Under the pieces are notes generated by a model. It did no database searches. It was not told the origin of the DNA and saw only the letters and a program-made list of their open reading frames with translations. DNA of 64,000 bases. It comes from Aureobasidium sp. EXF-3400 (Eukaryota > Ascomycota > Dothideomycetes > Dothideales > Saccotheciaceae). The position numbers and the translations under genes were made by a program. Shown piece after piece: positions 21,780-33,500 of this stretch. Position 1 is the stretch's first letter. Every line of letters begins with the position of its first letter. The stretch spans positions 1 through 64,000 of the forward strand of contig SWBL01000301.1 of the NCBI GenBank assembly GCA_024195585.1, read 5' to 3'.

Positions 21780-23824
21780 ATGGATTACAGCAAGCTCAAA
21801 GTCGCCGAGCTCAAAGAGCTACTCAAGGAACGCGGTCTCTCAGCTACCGGTCTTTCCAGAAAACAACTCATCATCGACGCTCTCGAGGAAGATGATGCCG
21901 AGACGGGCCAGCCAGCCAACCAAGAAGAAGAAGAGGATGATGCTGAAGTTGAATTGGATGCGAAGACGACTAAGAGTACACGCTCGTCCAAGAGAAAGGC
22001 ATCCTCCCCCACACCAGCCGCCAAACAAGCGAAAAAGCCCAAACCCGAGCCGTCGGCTGCCACTGCCGTCGACAGTCCCACCAACACAGTCAAGCCTCAG
22101 CTCACGGATGCTCAGTTCGCCCCAGCAGGAGCCAACCTCGACATTCCCATCGACGAGGGTGTCTCTTCTGGCTGGCATGTCTACGTTGATCCCGACTCCG
22201 GTATAATCTACGATGCCTCGCTCAACCAGACCAATGCCTCAAACAACAACAACAAGTTCTATCGCGTCCAGGTATCCATGCTGCAGTCATCAAGACTTCA
22301 CATATCACAGTGCTAACGAATCTCCAGCTCCTACAAAGCTCCGGAACCTTGACAAGATACCAAACATGGACTCGCTGGGGCCGTGTTGGCGAGCACGGTC
22401 AGTCGGCCATGCTCGGCGATGGTTCAATTGAAGACGCCTTCAGCAACTTCGAGAAGAAGTTCAAGGACAAGTCTGGCCTCAACTGGGCTGCCAGAGGTGA
22501 GAAGCCCAAAGCAAAGAAGTACGTCTTCGTCGAACGCAGTTATCTTGCCGACGATGACGAACCCCCTGCTCAATCCGGTGCCTCTCTCGACGACGACAAC
22601 GACGACTCCATCACACACACACCACCCAAATGCACTCTCGCACCGCCAATCCAGTCTTTGATGGAGCTCATCTTCAACCAGAAGCATTTTGCCAATACTA
22701 TGCAGGCTCTCAACTATGATGTCAACAAGCTTCCACTCGGCAAGCTCAGCAAAGCTACAATCACCAAAGGTTTCGAGATTCTCAAGGAGCTGTCTGCCAT
22801 GATGAGTGATGCCTCGCTTGTCCAAAACCTAGATGGCTACGAAGAGCTTAGCAACCGGTACTACAGCTACATCCCTCACTCCTTCGGAAGAAACCGACCA
22901 CCCATCATTCGCACCCTCGACATGCTCAAGCCAGAGATAGAATTACTGGACAGCTTGAGCGACCTCAAGAATGCTGACGAGATTCTGAAGAAGGCAAAGG
23001 AGACAGCCAGCCAAATCCATCCTCTCGACTCGCGCTTCCAAGGCCTTGGTATGCAGGAGATGCTACCCCTAGCACACTCCAGCTCAGAGTTCTCCGAAAT
23101 CGATCAGTACCTCAACAAAACCTGCGGCTCGACCCACTCCGTTAAGTATGAAGTGGAGGACATCTTCCGCATCCAACGCCAGGGAGAATTTGAGAGATTC
23201 GACAAGAGCAAGTACGCCACGATTGCCAGCGACCGTCGTCTACTTTGGCATGGCAGCAGAACAACCAACTTCGGTGGTATCCTCAGTCAGGGTCTGCGCA
23301 TCGCTCCGCCCGAGGCCCCTGTCAACGGCTACATGTTCGGCAAGGTATGTTGTGAGAACTGAAATTTGATTACATTCGCTAACCAATGCAACAGGGTATC
23401 TATTTGGCTGATATGTCGAGCAAAAGCGCAAACTACTGTTCTGCATACGACTCTGACGGATATGCACTTCTCCTCCTCTGCGAGGCTGAACTGGGAAAGC
23501 CAATGCAGACTCTTACCGGTGCCAGCTATAAGGCAGCTGAGACCGCCAAAGAGATGGGTGCCTTCTCTACCTGGGGTCAGGGTCAGACCGCACCCAAGGC
23601 TTGGAAGGACGCCGGATGCATCCATCCCTCTCTTGCCGGTGCAACCATGGTATGTGATCAACCCACGTCTTGCATGCTCATCACCCACTAACTTCAGATA
23701 GCCCGATACCACTGAACTCCCCGGCAACACCAATGTTCCCGGTGCTTACCTTCAGTACAACGAGTTCATCTGTTATGATGTCGCTCAAGTCCGCCTCCGC
23801 TACCTCTTGCGTGTCAAGATGTAA
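21780..23824 (+). CDS. poly(ADP-ribose) polymerase with SAP and WGR domains
   Basis: Transfers ADP-ribose from NAD+ to proteins or DNA ends in the DNA-damage response. The model is join(21780..22271, 22328..23344, 23395..23649, 23702..23824), 628 aa. A SAP DNA-binding motif is at residues 1-40 (KVAELKELLKERGLSATG). An acidic then Lys-rich, NLS-like linker follows. The WGR domain is at about 165-240 (TWTRWGRVGEHGQ). The helical regulatory domain is at about 285-400 and the catalytic domain runs from about 440. The H-Y-E triad is intact: His472 (LLWHGSR), Tyr517 (SKSANYC) and Glu609 (YNEFICYD). It has no zinc fingers, so it is PARP2/3-like in build. The last acceptor (23701) is chosen because the earlier AG gives a stop. 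Confidence 0.95.
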
Positions 23825-24436
23825 AGCTCTACATTGACCAAACGGTGTCGAGGGGCAGAAGAGAACAAGACACACAAATTTGCTTTATGAATTATTTGCT
23901 AAGCGCGGCGTTGGGAGTTTCAAGATGGGTGCCATGGTCACTCATACCCTTCTCTGTCATATTGCTTTCGGTTAACAGCATTTCTACTTCATCATGGACA
24001 ACTATAGATTATCGGCCTTCACACGGCGACAATGGTTACAAAAACGCACATTAGCATGTTCAAATTAGATGCCCACATCTCTAGAGCGCTGATGACTCGT
24101 GTGACTTCTATGATTTGATACTTCGTCCAGTTTGAGTACTCCGATGGATTATGTGGACAACAAGTCTCTCGAAGACCGCAACTGCCAATCGTCTGATTAT
24201 CTAGTCTCAAAGCTCTGTGCTGTAAAGTCCATCTTGACAAGACGTGTTATCTACATCCTAAGCGAGCAGCTTGGGAAGGTAGAAGTTCGTCGGTACGAGA
24301 TGTCGCGATACCACGATGTCACTGCCAAGACCGAAGCAGTGACATTCCAGGGTGTGGCGGGCCGCTTTCCGACGGGGTATATGTAAACCCATGCCCTTAT
24401 CAATCGTGCGAAGCGAGTGTTCGTTTCCAAATAGTA
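23825..24436. other. intergenic
   Basis: PARP 3' flank and ArsH promoter, 612 bp. Nothing recognisable. Confidence 0.35.
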
Positions 24437-25681
24437 ATGTCGCCTTGCAGACTGTTGTTTTTGAAAAGTTCTCCATCTCTCATACTTCGAAATCTACCTC
24501 GAACGCTTCAGGCACCATCAACACCGCGATATATCGCCTTACCACTACGTCAATACTCCATCATGGCTGGCAATCGCGTTCATGGCGACTTGAACAATAC
24601 TGAGGTTATGCGAGAGACCAATTTCTTGGTTCCGGATCCTGCTTATGATGGGAAAACATTGGCGATTCCTGAAGAGGAAGACAATGCAGAAATCAGATCG
24701 AAATACAGACCATTCATCACAAGCCCGGAAGTGACAAGCAGCGACTGGATCGCAAGATCTGAACTCAGCACCGCATTAAAAATGTCCGAGGCAGATATGG
24801 CAAAGACTGGAGGCAACAGACTAAAGATTCTAGTCTTATATGGCAGTTTGCGTGAAAGGTATGTTATCTGATCATCTTTTAGTCTTGGGTTGTTTTGGTT
24901 GCTGATAAGATATTAGATCGTATTCGCGCTTATTGGCTTTTGAATGCTCTCGCATACTTTGGCGGTTAGGCGCTGATGTTCGTGTTTTTGATCCGTCTGG
25001 TTTGCCTGTCAAGGATGATGTGCAGCATCAACACCCTAAAGTGCAAGAGCTGCGTGAGCTGAGCAAATGGAGTGATGGTCATGTTTGGGTCTCTCCAGAG
25101 CAGCATGGTAATCTTGTAAGTAAGCTTTTCGGACAGATCAGAGGTCTGAGTCTAATCATTTACAATAGACTGCAGTGTTCAAGAACCAAATCGACTGGGT
25201 TCCATTGAGCACAGGCTCTGTGAGACCCACTCAGGGACGCACCCTGGCAATCGCTCAAGTTTCAGGTGGCTCGCAATCATTCAACACTGTCAATTCTCTT
25301 CGTATCCTTGGCCGCTGGATGCGCATGTTTGCCATCCCAAACCAGTCTTCAGTACCCATGGCATATACCCAATTCACAGACGCACTCGACGAAGCAGACC
25401 ACGAGGCTTTTGTCAAAGCAGAAGGTGGAAGCAGACTCAAGCCTTCGGGCAACCGCGACAGAGTCGTCGATGTCATGGAGGAGTTGTTCAAGTATACTTT
25501 GGTCATGAGAGAACACTTTGATCTATTCGGCGATCGACACAGCGAGCGTAAAGAAAAGGAAGCGAAACGCTTGAGAGAGGTCGAAGTCACGAAAAAGGAA
25601 GAAAAGGCAGGAGTGGAAGGTAACGCGACGAGTATGATCACCGCCAAGCTCGTCAATGGCATTGATGTCAACGGTATCTAA
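24437..25681 (+). CDS. arsH: ArsH-type NADPH-dependent FMN reductase
   Basis: Flavodoxin-fold oxidoreductase of the ArsH family, linked in other organisms to resistance to arsenicals through oxidation of trivalent organoarsenicals. The model is join(24437..24858, 24917..25115, 25169..25681), 377 aa. The FMN-phosphate loop is [35 protein letters not shown] and [20 protein letters not shown] are family hallmarks. The C-terminus has a Lys/Glu-rich tail. Two starts are possible. The ATG at 24437 gives a basic, Ser/Leu-rich presequence-like leader ([17 protein letters not shown]) suggesting mitochondrial import. The ATG at 24563 ([10 protein letters not shown]) would give a cytosolic 335-aa form. 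The gene is convergent with a Zn2Cys6 regulator. No arsenite transporter or arsenate reductase is in the window. Confidence 0.9.
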
Positions 25682-25816
25682 GATGCAAAAACGAACCGCT
25701 GGTATGCGCCTTTTGCCACGGGTATCATCATCATGAGGTCCAACACAAAAAGAATCCATCCCAAAACCCGACTAACTTACAAGAAATGAATAGAGAAGTA
25801 ATACATGATTGAAGGC

Positions 25817-27909
25817 TCAAAGGCCAAAGTTGACAAGCCTGATGCCACGTTGTCTAGCAAAAACTACCCAATCGACTTCGGCAGCATTGCCGCCGAATTG
25901 AGCTCTTTCTCTTTGCTCCGTACACACTGCTTCGAGCAACTCACGAGACTTGGTGACGTTGCAGCTGATGCCAGTGCCTTCCATGGCGCGAATGATACCA
26001 ATGGCACGATTCTTGTCGTGGTCATTGGCGCAGTTCACACCAGCCAGAAAGACAGAGAAGACGATGTGATGTTGTTCGGTGCCCTTCTCCGCGACTACCA
26101 GAGCAGCCATGGCGAGGATGTGACGACAATGATTGGCGACTTCCTTGCGTTGGGCGGGTGTCATGTGAATGCGTTGGCCACGGTACATGCTTGTGTGCAA
26201 GTATACCATGGTTGTAGAATATTGAAGAGATGCCTACAGTCGCCGTCAGTCTTTGGTTCCAATGAGACGTGTATTCTGCCCGGGCAAGAAGAATTGAGAG
26301 AAAAAAGAAAAAAAAGGACGAAACTTACAAAATCGAATACCGTTCGAGCAAGGGCTGGCAGCCTTGTACCAGCTTCTGGTGAATCTCGAGGCAAGAAAGT
26401 GGGGTACTTCATATTCCAAGATGCGTACAACTCGTTTCTGAATGCTGACACAGCGCCTTGGTGTTCCGCAATACTGCCACGACCCATTTCAACATCTTCT
26501 CGCATCTGCAACGCCAGCTGACTCAGTTCAGCAAATTTTGTGCACATATGTTTACTGAGTGCAGAGACAGCGGTCAGACCTGCTATCTCAAGGTTCGGCT
26601 GCTGCGTTGAGTGTTCTGGTTTGCGCCAGGTCGGTAGATTTGAATCGTGCATCAAGTATGCTCTAACGAAGCTCCCTGATTCCGCGTTTCCAGTCAGGCA
26701 TGATTGAGCGTCCAGGAAGAGAGTATACCACAGAATATATGCTTGCAGCTCCGTGACCTCAGCGTTGTCTCGGGAGTATGCTAAGCGAGCCAGCTGTTGG
26801 AAATGCTGTGACCACATGACTCCATCCGGTGAACAGTTTTGAGTGGCGCAGCAGATGTCGTATAGCAGGAGGATGAAGTGAAGATAGATGAAAGATCCTT
26901 GTGACATGTCTGCACTTGACATACATGCAGAGATGGCTTGCTGATAATGTTGGAAGGCTCCTGCCAAAAGATGTCGTTGCCCCTTGAGCGCCAAGCTCAG
27001 CAATGTAATGGCGCAGATTGCGTGGTATAAAGGTGGGAATGACCGCGACTCTAGAACAACAACATCTTCTTGACCCTGCTCGCTTAATCTAAACCTTGAT
27101 CCAAGAGGCATCATCCTCTTGGATATAAACTCTTTATAATGCGCCATGACTTCATCGATGTCTGTAGTTCCATGGTTCGTAAGTTCCCGCGGAACGGAAG
27201 TTGAGTAAGAAAGTTGAGTCGTGAAACTTGTGGCAGAAGACTTGCGCTCCGGAAGAGCCATGAAGTATGGAGTGTCTTCAAACTCGGAAAGGACCACGAG
27301 GTCAGGGTCCTCCGAGAAGCCGTATGGAATAGATCCGTTGCCGCTACGATATCGTCTGATCAAGCCACCGTATTCTGGTAGTCGACCAAAGCTATCTGGT
27401 GTGAGGATGACGTTGAATGTGCCAGGAGGTTGTGTCAAAGCCTTTCTTTCTCTTTCGTCTTCGTTGCTGAGCTCGGTGAATGGCGGTAGGGTTGGTTGGT
27501 GCCGGGTATATAGTTGTCGAGCCATCATGCGTGCTTGGTTCTTCTCATCCCATGACGGACTTCCAGTGATCGATACATGCTTGTGCCTTCGTCTTGTGCG
27601 GATAGAGAGATCGTCGAATTTGAAACGCTGGCCATATTCGCAGTTCTTTCCTAATCGACTACATGATCCGCAGACCGGTCGAACTTCGTCACACTTGACT
27701 TTTCTCTGTCGACATGTCCAGCATCCGTTCCTTGATCTCGGTTTTGATTGACGTGTGCCTGGGCGACGTCGTTCGCCGATTGCCGAATCGACGTCTGAAT
27801 TTGATCCTGACGATTGTGATTTGGATGGACTGGACTCGAGTATTGTTCCTGTGATAGCCTCTCGTCCCGATCGCGCGGGTGGATTTGTAGGTGCAGCTTG
27901 ACGGCTCAT
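25817..27909 (-). CDS. Zn2Cys6 fungal transcription factor
   Basis: 665-aa regulator, complement(join(25817..26233, 26329..27909)). The binuclear zinc cluster is at residues 63-90: C63-x2-C66-x6-C73-x6-C80-x2-C83-x6-C90, within NGCWTCRQRKVKCDE. It is preceded by a Ser-rich, basic N-terminus. The middle holds the usual fungal-specific domain (MMPLGSRFRLSEQGQ, FPPLYHAICAITLLSLAL). The intron joins FDF to ASLQYSTTMVYLHTS. The last exon carries the common C-terminal block (FLAGVNCANDHDKNRAI, ending VDWVVFARQRGIRLVNFGL). Its target is unknown. It is tail-to-tail with arsH, so a regulatory link is only a guess. Unspliced reading from the first exon would stop early at 26161. Confidence 0.9.
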
Positions 27910-30900
27910 AACTTGAAAACCCTAGAGAGCGTGGGGTAGTGGTTCCATGCAACGTGGGTGTTGACAGCGGCGGTGACGCGGGGCCTAGCAATGGTGAGAC
28001 TGTCGAATCGTTGTAGGGTAAGAGCGATTCAGTTCGGCAAGAAAAGTCGATAGATATGAAGCAACAGGTATAGTTGTAAGAAATGAACAAGATAATTATG
28101 AAGTCTTCGAAGGATTTCAATTTACTCCTTGAAACAGCGCACACATGGATGAGACCTTGGGATCAACTGTTGTTTAAGTTAACTCACACCTTGATGCTTC
28201 CCTCGCCCGGACGAGAAAATCGTAACTTTCGGGAAACTTTAGAAGCTTAAGCAGCGTTGCGCTAACGCATCTCACCATGCCTTTGTACATGCCATGCCGT
28301 TCATGACCTGATTTTCTCAGCCCTAGCTCCAAATCATTTTGGCATTTACCCTTTGACGTCAGTCTGACTACCGCGCCAAACGCCCATGCAATATGTATGG
28401 TTGTCGCTTGTGCTCAGTCTCTGACCGCCGGAGAGAGCGATGATGAGGGGTAGTTGGAGGTGGCGCTGCTGTTACACTCTGACCTGTTGCTCAAGCTTTG
28501 GGAACAAATCCTCTAAACTAGACCCGATCGTTCGTGCGCCGACTTGGAAATAAACACAGCCACCATTGACTTCTGTCGTCTAATCGGCATGGCTGAGAAC
28601 GGACAAGCCTACCCCAGAAGAGGTCCGACCGTCAATATATGACCCCTACAACCATCATCTTAGGGTCTGGTGAGCCAGCGAGCAGCAGAGTGCTCCCAAG
28701 CATCAATGCTAGATCTGATGATTGTTTCGTAGGGCTGAAATGAAGGTGATCTGCCACACCAATCCTTCATCGACGGACACAGTCTCCGAGCGCTGTAGAT
28801 TCACGCCGCGTAAGCAACGGGCAGGTGGACAGGTAATTGTTGACGCAATCATACTAGTATGCAGCATCTTTTCCAGTAAAAGGTGCTGTTGATGGCTGTA
28901 TATTCAGTGGGATCCAGACTTGCGAAGAGGACCACCGGACGTTTGTTGTATGCAGGTCAAGCACGATTTGACCCCTGTGCGGCGGCGCGCGGTTACACAT
29001 CCGGCTACCCGCCGCTTGGGTTCGGCAGCCATGTGAAGCACTGTGTAGCGCAATATCGGCAAGCGACGGGGTTTGAAGGTAGGGGAAGGTCTTACGCATA
29101 AGCCTAATACAAGCGTTCGACAATTCGAATCTCAACGTTTCTGCGTTCCACACGGTCGAATGTTCGCCTCGGAGCAACGTCAGACCTGTTGTCAAGCGAG
29201 AGGTTATCGTGTGAGTAAGTACCTATTTGAAAAGGGTTTCGAGCAAGCGGAAATACTCGAAAGGGAATCGGCAGGGCAGCGTGGAGAAAAGGCCATTCGA
29301 GTCAGCGAATTCTCTGTCACGGACTCGTAACGAATGTTCGCCGTATCGGTCCGGGATACTCTCAAACGTACCGAACTAATATGAGCGGCGCACCATCAGT
29401 GGAAGTACTTCGAACAAGTACTCTTTGTCTATTTCCATCAGAACCCGAATTTGCAACCATTGCCTGCTTCGAGTACGCATTCGGCTAGGCCGGGACCAAG
29501 TGTTCACGATGAACATTGCAATTTGTAGTTTCCTGCATTGCCGGTCCGGCCATCAAGGCCGCACGACAAATCGTTCCTTGTGTTGGAACAAGACCCTCAT
29601 TCCAAAGAAAGAGGCGTCAACGAAGATCTCACGGCGAAGCTTCGACTCCAGAAAAACCTTGCCTTGCCATGTGGAAAAGGCTTCGGATCGAACATCACGA
29701 AAACGTGAAACAAGCACATCCACTGGTACGCTGAGAAGTTTGTTAGATAAAAACTCAACTCAATGCCATGTGTTTTGCGGAAGAGGCTGGATCCCACGCG
29801 TGAACCTCGTCATTCATGCTTGAAACGAATGCAAGCAGACGTACTGCGTATGACCCGTTGCACATGCGAGCGGCGAGCCACGGGTGTATATTTTCCACAG
29901 GACCCGCCGGACTCTGTTACAAGCCGTCGAAGCCCTCGTCTCTTCAGAAGCCTCGTTTCTATTACTGATCACAACGGAGTTCATCGGTGCAAATAAGCCC
30001 CGCCGCATCTCCAGATGTTCGCTTGCAACGAACAAGCTCAAAGGCAGTCTTGAATGTGTAAGTCTAGAGCAGTTAAAGACATGCAGCCGAACCGGACGTG
30101 GCTGTTGCTGTCATTCGATCGGAACTAGGTATGATTTCGGCGCCGACCGCTTCCTTCTTCTTACTAGGTTCTTCCATACCTAGATGTAAGCGACCTCGAT
30201 CTTGAGCAATAACCTTTATTAAGCGAACGATAATCGATGCTCCTGATTTTCGATTTCCAAAACGCTTCCTTGCTGTCTGCCAAAGTCTGTAACCTCCGCG
30301 GTTCTCTCACGAAGGTCTACTCTAGTAGAGTGACGTCCTCACCATAAAGAACACACTGATTTCTAGACTAGAGGTTCTTCCAAAGAAAGTCTGAAGCAAA
30401 TGGGGTTTCCCGGAATCTATCCTGTTTCTCAAGAGCTTCGTGCATTTCTGTAGCCATGTGGCCACAAACCTTCCACACACAGGAAGGTTTGAGGAGAGAA
30501 TACCCCTACCAAGATGAGCGGCGAACGACATCGAATGTGCCTTCTCGCAAGGTTCAACAGCTTGCGCGTGGCCTATGCTTCTTCAAGTAACCTTATCAAA
30601 CTCAATACATCAAGATGTTCCACGTGGGATTGCGTATCCGTATATAGGTACCTCTCCCGCGGTGTCAAGACCCTGTACTTGGCGCTTTCTTGATGCCCGA
30701 GCCGTCTGCCATTTTGTTATCCCTGTGTTCTCTCATCTCATCACTATCATGACGACCCGGGCTGCGCAACCAGAACGGTGGTGGCTGGTGCACTCAATTT
30801 TGCTATCAACCTTTTCCGTATCCGCCTATTTCTTTGTTGAGAAGAAACGCGGGATGGGTAGTGACGGGAATCGATTTATAGACGTTGTTCATGATCTCCT

Positions 30901-31113
30901 TGAGTTTTTAGACTTCGCTTGTTCGCTCTTGCATCCACTACGTTGACTGAGCATTTACATGTTTGTTACCGCGGAAATGCATTCTGCTTTCCATTGACTG
31001 TGTCACAAATCGTTACGTCAGGCTGCTACAAGACTGCTACTCGGTATACAACATCTGACAAGAGTTTGACTGCGCGGATATTGACATCCAAGGGCCTGCA
31101 TGCGTTTGGGGTA
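27910..31113. other. 3.2 kb gene-free stretch
   Basis: No coding frame over 140 codons has any family resemblance on either strand, and none shows a plausible splice partner. No terminal repeat, transposase or reverse-transcriptase motif was seen. There are small perfect inverted repeats at 29404-29422 and 30466-30490. The part nearest 27910 is the promoter of the Zn2Cys6 gene; the rest may be decayed sequence or hold non-coding transcripts. Confidence 0.4.
30466..30490. repeat. perfect 9-bp inverted repeat
   Basis: AAACCTTCC at 30466-30474 and GGAAGGTTT at 30482-30490 with a 7-nt loop. A short hairpin of unknown role. Confidence 0.5.
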
Positions 31114-32773
31114 CTATTGGAAAAGCTCGATGGCATCCAAGATCTGTCCCTGTCAGCAAGCATCGAAGATGTGGGTTCGTAGATCAACTTACAATATTCG
31201 GAGCCAAGTATGTAGCACCACTTGAACCCGATGCAACCGTAATAGTGATCGTGTTGGCCCCTGCGACCAGAGTACCAGCTGGGATCTTGATATCATAAAC
31301 CTCACCGTTACCACGATATGCTCCTCTGGTGACTCCACGAGAGTCTATATTTGCTGGTGCGGCGGGGGCAGCAGCGCTGTAGTTGTTGATCTTGGCTTGG
31401 GGTCTGGCACCTGCAAAGCTCAAAGTGGTCCCAACTCGTAAGGTAGCGGCTCCAGCCTGAGCTGCCGACAAGGTGAACTTGATGGTGAAAGGATCGTTGA
31501 CGCCTTTCCACAGTGCCATAGGTACATCAGTCAGCTTGCTAGTCCCTACTGTGTAGGTGAGTGGTCCCCAGCTTGACATTCTCTTGTCCGATGGGTGCAT
31601 TCGGAGTTGCTTATCAGCATTACGGAAACCAGTAGGTTGACCGTCCCAATCACCAATCGTCCATATGGTTTTTCGTGCAGTGACTCCAGATGCGATATTT
31701 TTGCTTGCGGTCGAGCCAGCAGTGATGGTCACGCTAGTCTCGGCGACCTTAAGCTCCGTCTGGTACAATGTCATCGTGTATGTACCGGGGCGCATGGCTG
31801 GGGATGTAAATTTGCCAGACGTATCAGCAAAAGTCCAGTACTGGTTGTTTGTGTTGTGCCAGTGTACGACTTTCTGGAAAGAGCCTCCAATACCGGAAGC
31901 TGTGCCGGATACTCGACCACGACCAGAATCAGCTACATAGCCTGTAACTCCTAAGCTTGAAAAGAAGGAAGTATCGGCTTGATCAGCAGCAGGAATACCA
32001 GAGCGAGTGAACGCGATAGTATAAGGACCGTGAAGACCTTGGCGGAAAGGCTCAATTTTTACGTGGCCAGAGTTCATGTAGAGGTAAAGACCTGTATAGT
32101 CACCGACGTTGTTGGAGTTGATGTCTCTGTGGAAAGGTCCACCACTTGAGGCCTCGTATGCAGGATCTTGCAGAACCGTACAAGCGTGAACAGGATCCGA
32201 GCCGTCGCGATACACGCAATGGACCTTGTCATCGATAAAGCGCTGGCTTGAGTAGAACTTGCTTCGGGTTTGGCCATTGACAACGAAGACGTCGGAGCCT
32301 TCGACAGTAGATGTGCTACCAGCAATGGTTGAAACGGCTCCAAAAGGATACTCCAGAGGTAATGCTTTGGAGTTTAGACGAGCGATGAATCGAAGCTCGC
32401 CAATTGTGGGCTCTGCAGTCGTTTGGGTGGCCATATGAATGGAACTGTCACCACTCCTGATGACTATATAGTGAGTCAAGGTGGCAGTCTTGCAAGTGAT
32501 CTTTGCATAGTTGCTGGCAACGACTTCCCCAGATACAGTCGCGGACCCAAGACCTGAACTGATATGGGAACCTGTGCTTTTGTATTGCAGTTCCTCACCT
32601 CTATAGAGAATCGAGGTGAGATCACAGCTCTTTCGGTCGACGGTAACGACGAGAGAGTTGGATGATCCGGCATCGATGACAAAGCTGTTGCCATTGCTAG
32701 TAAGACCGAATGCGGCAGAAGCCAATGGGGAGAAGAGTGCCGCAGCAACAACGAGAAGCCTAGGCCCTAGCAT
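31114..32773 (-). CDS. secreted rhamnogalacturonate lyase (PL4)
   Basis: Cleaves the rhamnogalacturonan-I backbone of pectin by beta-elimination. complement(join(31114..31143, 31193..32773)), 536 aa. The signal peptide is [20 protein letters not shown]. The N-terminal catalytic domain contains [21 protein letters not shown] and [20 protein letters not shown] blocks. The central FnIII-like domain starts near [16 protein letters not shown]. The C-terminal CBM-like domain has [14 protein letters not shown] and [19 protein letters not shown], both typical of PL4. A short last exon gives ILDAIELFQ and the stop. Without that intron the protein would end at APNIVS, lacking the usual closing strand. 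Start at 32773 because it directly gives the leader; 11 codons lie upstream in frame. Confidence 0.93.
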
Positions 32774-33500
32774 GGTGAACGAGATTGGAGATAGTCCTGA
32801 ATGCAAGAGCTCTGAACATCTCGGGCAAGCTCTTTTATCTATCTAAATTGCCATCTTGAGTAGAGGTCTCCTTCCCAAATGTGGAAGACAAGCCGTTCTC
32901 GATCGAGAGGACTACGCGCAGATAGGGAGTTTCACCATGGGTAAGGGATTGCTGGGCAAGACTCGCTTACCTGCAAAGCCGATCAATGGGAAACATTCAG
33001 CCATGTTTTGGAAGCAGCTGAGACGCTTTCGAGTAATTGATGATCACAGAGCGAATTAGTTGACGATAGCGGCAACGCTCTTGTGATCAGATGTGACAGA
33101 AGGCTGTCTGCCATAGGTGGAGAATCATGAGATCGAAAGCCAAGGTGACAATACGACGTCGGTCATGAATACACCGAACGGCAGAATGCTCGATTGTTGC
33201 GGGGACAGACTCACGTGGAGGATCAGCATACCTAGTGGACCAGACTAGCGATACAGATGTATCTTATACAGTAGGTGGTCGGAGAGAGTGGAGTGGAAGA
33301 TGGACGGGTTGCTGTCAGAGGTTGAGTGGCTGCCAAGGAGATGGCGGCGCGAGGTTGCATAAGAGATGTGCACGATATGGGGTGTTTGCATAGTGGAGCA
33401 TACCCCGCAGATCATGTACAAGGTCGCGCTTGCCAAAAGACCTAAATTTCTACATCAAACACCAGAATGCAGCGAATAATTGGCCGATTTGGTGACGGTC
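32774..33500. promoter_or_regulatory. divergent promoter, PL4 lyase / Rrn9-like gene
   Basis: 727-bp interval between divergent starts. No clear TATA box. A short open frame in the first 300 bp is not supported. Confidence 0.35.

Noticed and set aside
26161..26328. Unspliced continuation of the Zn2Cys6 protein
   Set aside because: It contains a Phe-rich run from a pyrimidine tract and loses the conserved C-terminal block, which returns when the intron 26234-26328 is removed.
29425..29823. Arg/Ser-rich plus-strand frame considered as a transposon relic
   Set aside because: No integrase, transposase or reverse-transcriptase motif, no terminal repeats or target duplication visible.
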